Shown here: positions 62,405-64,000 of the stretch, piece by piece | How positions within the stretch are numbered: the first letter of the stretch is position 1 | How the letters are laid out: every line of letters starts with the position of its first letter | Source of the DNA: an uncultured Lachnospiraceae bacterium | GTDB taxonomy: Bacteria; Bacillota; Clostridia; Lachnospirales; Lachnospiraceae | Direction: 5' to 3' | Length of the DNA: 64,000 nucleotides | NCBI GenBank assembly: GCA_902775555.1 | Contig: CACYMQ010000001.1 | Location: forward strand, 98,338 to 162,337 | Notes under the pieces: generated by a model | Seen by the model: only the letters and a program-made list of their open reading frames with translations | What the model was told of the DNA's origin: nothing | The model's database searches: none | Translations under genes and position numbers: made by a program

Positions 62405-63499
62405 TCACTTTTGCGCCACTACGGATACCCACTCACCCATCTGAACGGTATCCAATACCGTGAAGCCGGCCTCCGTCATCGCATTTCGCACATCCTCCGC
62501 CCGGTCTGACGTGATGCCGGAGGTGATAAAGATTCCCCCCTGCTCCAGATATGCGGGAACAACCGCAGAAAGAGGGATGATCACATCCGCGAGAATATTG
62601 GCTACAACGATATCATAGGTCCGTGCCGGAACGGGATCCTCGTCTCCCAATGCCAGATCCACCAGCTGGACGGGATTCACTGCAGCAATTCCGGAGCCGA
62701 GACTCGCCTTGTCCGCCGCTTCTTTTGCTGCCGCCTTTTCTTCTTCCGTAGTTGCACCGATCACATTTCCGGCCAGCAGATTCCCGCAGGAAAATGCGAT
62801 CCTGTCGGTGGTAAGGCCATTCGCCTCCGCATTCTCCCGACTGGAAAGGACCGCCTGCGGATCGATATCCAGTCCGTGTACATAGCCCGCACCAAGCAGT
62901 ACGGAAAGGATCGCCAGGATCCCGCTTCCGCATCCTACGTCAAAGACGGACTGCCCTGCCTTCAGGTACTTACGGATCTGCCCGATGCACAGCTTTGTGG
63001 TCTCATGGGTTCCTGTCCCGAATGCCATGACCGAAGAGATCTTCACTACCTTATCCTCCGGGCGGATATCCGGATATTCCGTCCACACCGGTTGGATCAC
63101 GATATCCTCGCCCAGACGGAAGGGCTGATAATACTGTTTCCAGTTCTCCTGCCAGGTCGCATCATCCTCCGTATCCGTCACGGTGATCTTCCTGCTTCCG
63201 ACAGCGATATATGCCTCCATCCGGTCCAGTTCTTCCATGACCGTCCGCTTCAGTTCCTCTATCCTTTCAGCGTCATAATCCGCATCCAGATAGACGGAAA
63301 CCTCCGCTGTGCCGGTCTCCCCTTCCGGGATCAGAGGAACATCCACATACATCTGCCTCATTTCCTCTTCGGTAAGCGGAACATTATCCTTTACCTCCGC
63401 ACCCGGAAAGCCAAGCTCTTCCAGATACTCCGCCACCAGGTTCTCGGCCTCCACCGATGTTTCAATTGTAAATCTTTTCCAGATCAAAGCGATTTCCAT
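62405..63499 (-). CDS. prmA: Ribosomal protein L11 methyltransferase with an internal insert
   Basis: 364 residues; common PrmA is near 300-320. The SAM motif is VFDVGCGSGILAI (185-197), motif II GLDIDPQAV, and the substrate loop YDIVVANILADVI (295-307). Residues about 246-292 are an extra Ala/Glu/Lys- and Gly-rich segment between the SAM core strands. The N-terminal domain keeps WQENWKQYYQPF. The start at 63499 has GAGG almost against it; TTG 63487 (MIWKRFTIET) is a possible alternative. First gene of prmA-rsmE-nifS-thiI. Confidence 0.94.
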   Translation of the reverse strand: MEIALIWKRFTIETSVEAENLVAEYLEELGFPGAEVKDNVPLTEEEMRQMYVDVPLIPEGETGTAEVSVYLDADYDAERIEELKRTVMEELDRMEAYIAVGSRKITVTDTEDDATWQENWKQYYQPFRLGEDIVIQPVWTEYPDIRPEDKVVKISSVMAFGTGTHETTKLCIGQIRKYLKAGQSVFDVGCGSGILAILSVLLGAGYVHGLDIDPQAVLSSRENAEANGLTTDRIAFSCGNLLAGNVIGATTEEEKAAAKEAADKASLGSGIAAVNPVQLVDLALGDEDPVPARTYDIVVANILADVIIPLSAVVPAYLEQGGIFITSGITSDRAEDVRNAMTEAGFTVLDTVQMGEWVSVVAQK

Positions 63500-63665
63500 C
63501 CTCTTCTTCTTTTCCGTACCATGCGTTCCGACAAAGCAGGGATTTCGCTGTCACGCGACTGTTATCCGTAAGATAACCTCACCCCGGACGCATATGCACA
63601 GATATGGTTATTTTACCACTTTCCCGCTCCGATTCATAGACCAAAATACTTCATACGAAAAGGAA

Positions 63666-63692
63666 GCGGTCACATGGGAATCATGCGACCGC
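63666..63692 (-). terminator. Terminator of the wall-binding repeat protein gene at the right edge
   Basis: Arms GCGGTCACATG/CATGCGACCGC (11 bp, one wobble) with a 5-nt loop; the minus-strand tail is TTCCTTTTCG. Confidence 0.7.
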
Positions 63693-63740
63693 CTCCGGAA
63701 TACCTATGATATTTTACTTTTCGATAAGATACTGTTTCTT

Positions 63741-64000
63741 CTATGGATTCTGGCATGCTCCCGAATCATTGAAGATATAGACCTTTTTACCGATCTTCTT
63801 CGAACCGGTCACGATATATCCCTTTGAATCAAAGTAATACCACTTTCCGTCGATCTTCAGCCACTGACTCTTCGCGTACCATTTCTTTGTATCCTGATAG
63901 TACCAGCCTACCTTGTCCTTCTTCCATTTTGCCTTTGGCTTGTAGGTCCAGCTGCCGTTCTTATTCAACCAGTAACCCTTGCAATACTCGTTGGAAGCCA
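63741..64000 (-). CDS. Cell-wall-binding repeat protein (C-terminal part only)
   Basis: The last 86 or so residues of a protein whose start lies beyond the window. They consist of aromatic wall-binding repeats (QWLKIDGKWYYFDSKGYIVTG, KKWYAKSQWLK) ending in YIFNDSGACQNP. The segment SNEYCKGYWLNKNGSWTYK closely resembles a piece of the protein at 42328-43719, so the two are paralogues. The repeats are at the C-terminus here but near the N-terminus there. A terminator follows at 63666-63692. Confidence 0.85.
   Translation of the reverse strand, partial: ASNEYCKGYWLNKNGSWTYKPKAKWKKDKVGWYYQDTKKWYAKSQWLKIDGKWYYFDSKGYIVTGSKKIGKKVYIFNDSGACQNP

Overview
This window looks like chromosomal DNA of a Clostridia member, most likely family Lachnospiraceae. 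The evidence is an HPr-like/WhiA/RapZ/MurB/HprK block, ThiI without a rhodanese domain next to a NifS-type desulfurase, indolepyruvate:ferredoxin oxidoreductase (a strict-anaerobe enzyme), KtrAB, DUF4317 and DUF6465 proteins, and secreted proteins with aromatic cell-wall-binding repeats. Genes are dense, mostly on the minus strand, with strong Shine-Dalgarno sites, textbook sigma-A promoters (17-18 bp spacers) and compact hairpin terminators. I saw no rRNA, tRNA, insertion sequence, prophage or CRISPR array. No stretch longer than about 200 bases lacks a gene.

Layout. 1-2.3 kb: a truncated AraC regulator divergent from a MATE exporter. 2.4-9.1 kb: hisH-hisF-GNAT, DUF6465, DJ-1-murF, a CYTH protein, DUF1189, HAD. 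7.4-13.1 kb: the riboflavin operon ribD-ribE-ribBA-ribH, followed by a HAD phosphatase and a DUF1189 membrane protein, with no room for an FMN riboswitch. 13.1-15.9 kb: a 906-residue Sel1/TPR protein. 15.9-21 kb: hprK-glcK and murB-rapZ-whiA-hpr-like, linking carbon regulation to wall synthesis. 21.1-23.8 kb: uvrC with a repeat-encoded tail, then yqeG. 23.9-28.6 kb: an unrecognised 695-residue protein, a membrane MutS-like ATPase and a small amphipathic protein. 28.7-33 kb: a four-gene operon of membrane/envelope unknowns, a hydrolase and DUF4317. 33.2-39 kb: an OFA-type transporter, an AI-2E-type permease, and a MocR regulator with a second MATE exporter. 39-43.7 kb: a GH16 lipoprotein, a GNAT, a repeat-tailed protein with a one-base frameshift, and a wall-binding protein. 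43.8-50.6 kb: leuS, an unknown, a zinc-ribbon protein and a PcrA-like helicase. 50.7-63.5 kb: ktrB-ktrA, pepD, iorA-iorB-paaK (interrupted by an AT-rich gene), and prmA-rsmE-nifS-thiI. The window ends inside a second wall-binding repeat protein.

How genes work together. HprK would phosphorylate Ser46 of the HPr-like protein, which has Glu instead of His at position 15 and so cannot relay PTS phosphate. The HAD enzyme behind ribH may supply the phosphatase step missing from most riboflavin operons. The NifS-like desulfurase would feed sulfur to ThiI. IorAB plus PaaK would interconvert aryl-pyruvates, aryl-acetyl-CoA and aryl-acetates. The least explained parts are the 695- and 906-residue proteins, the frameshifted repeat protein at 41-42 kb, a widely scattered GAAGCGAAGAATC repeat that has entered the uvrC coding sequence, and a probable leaderless MocR transcript.
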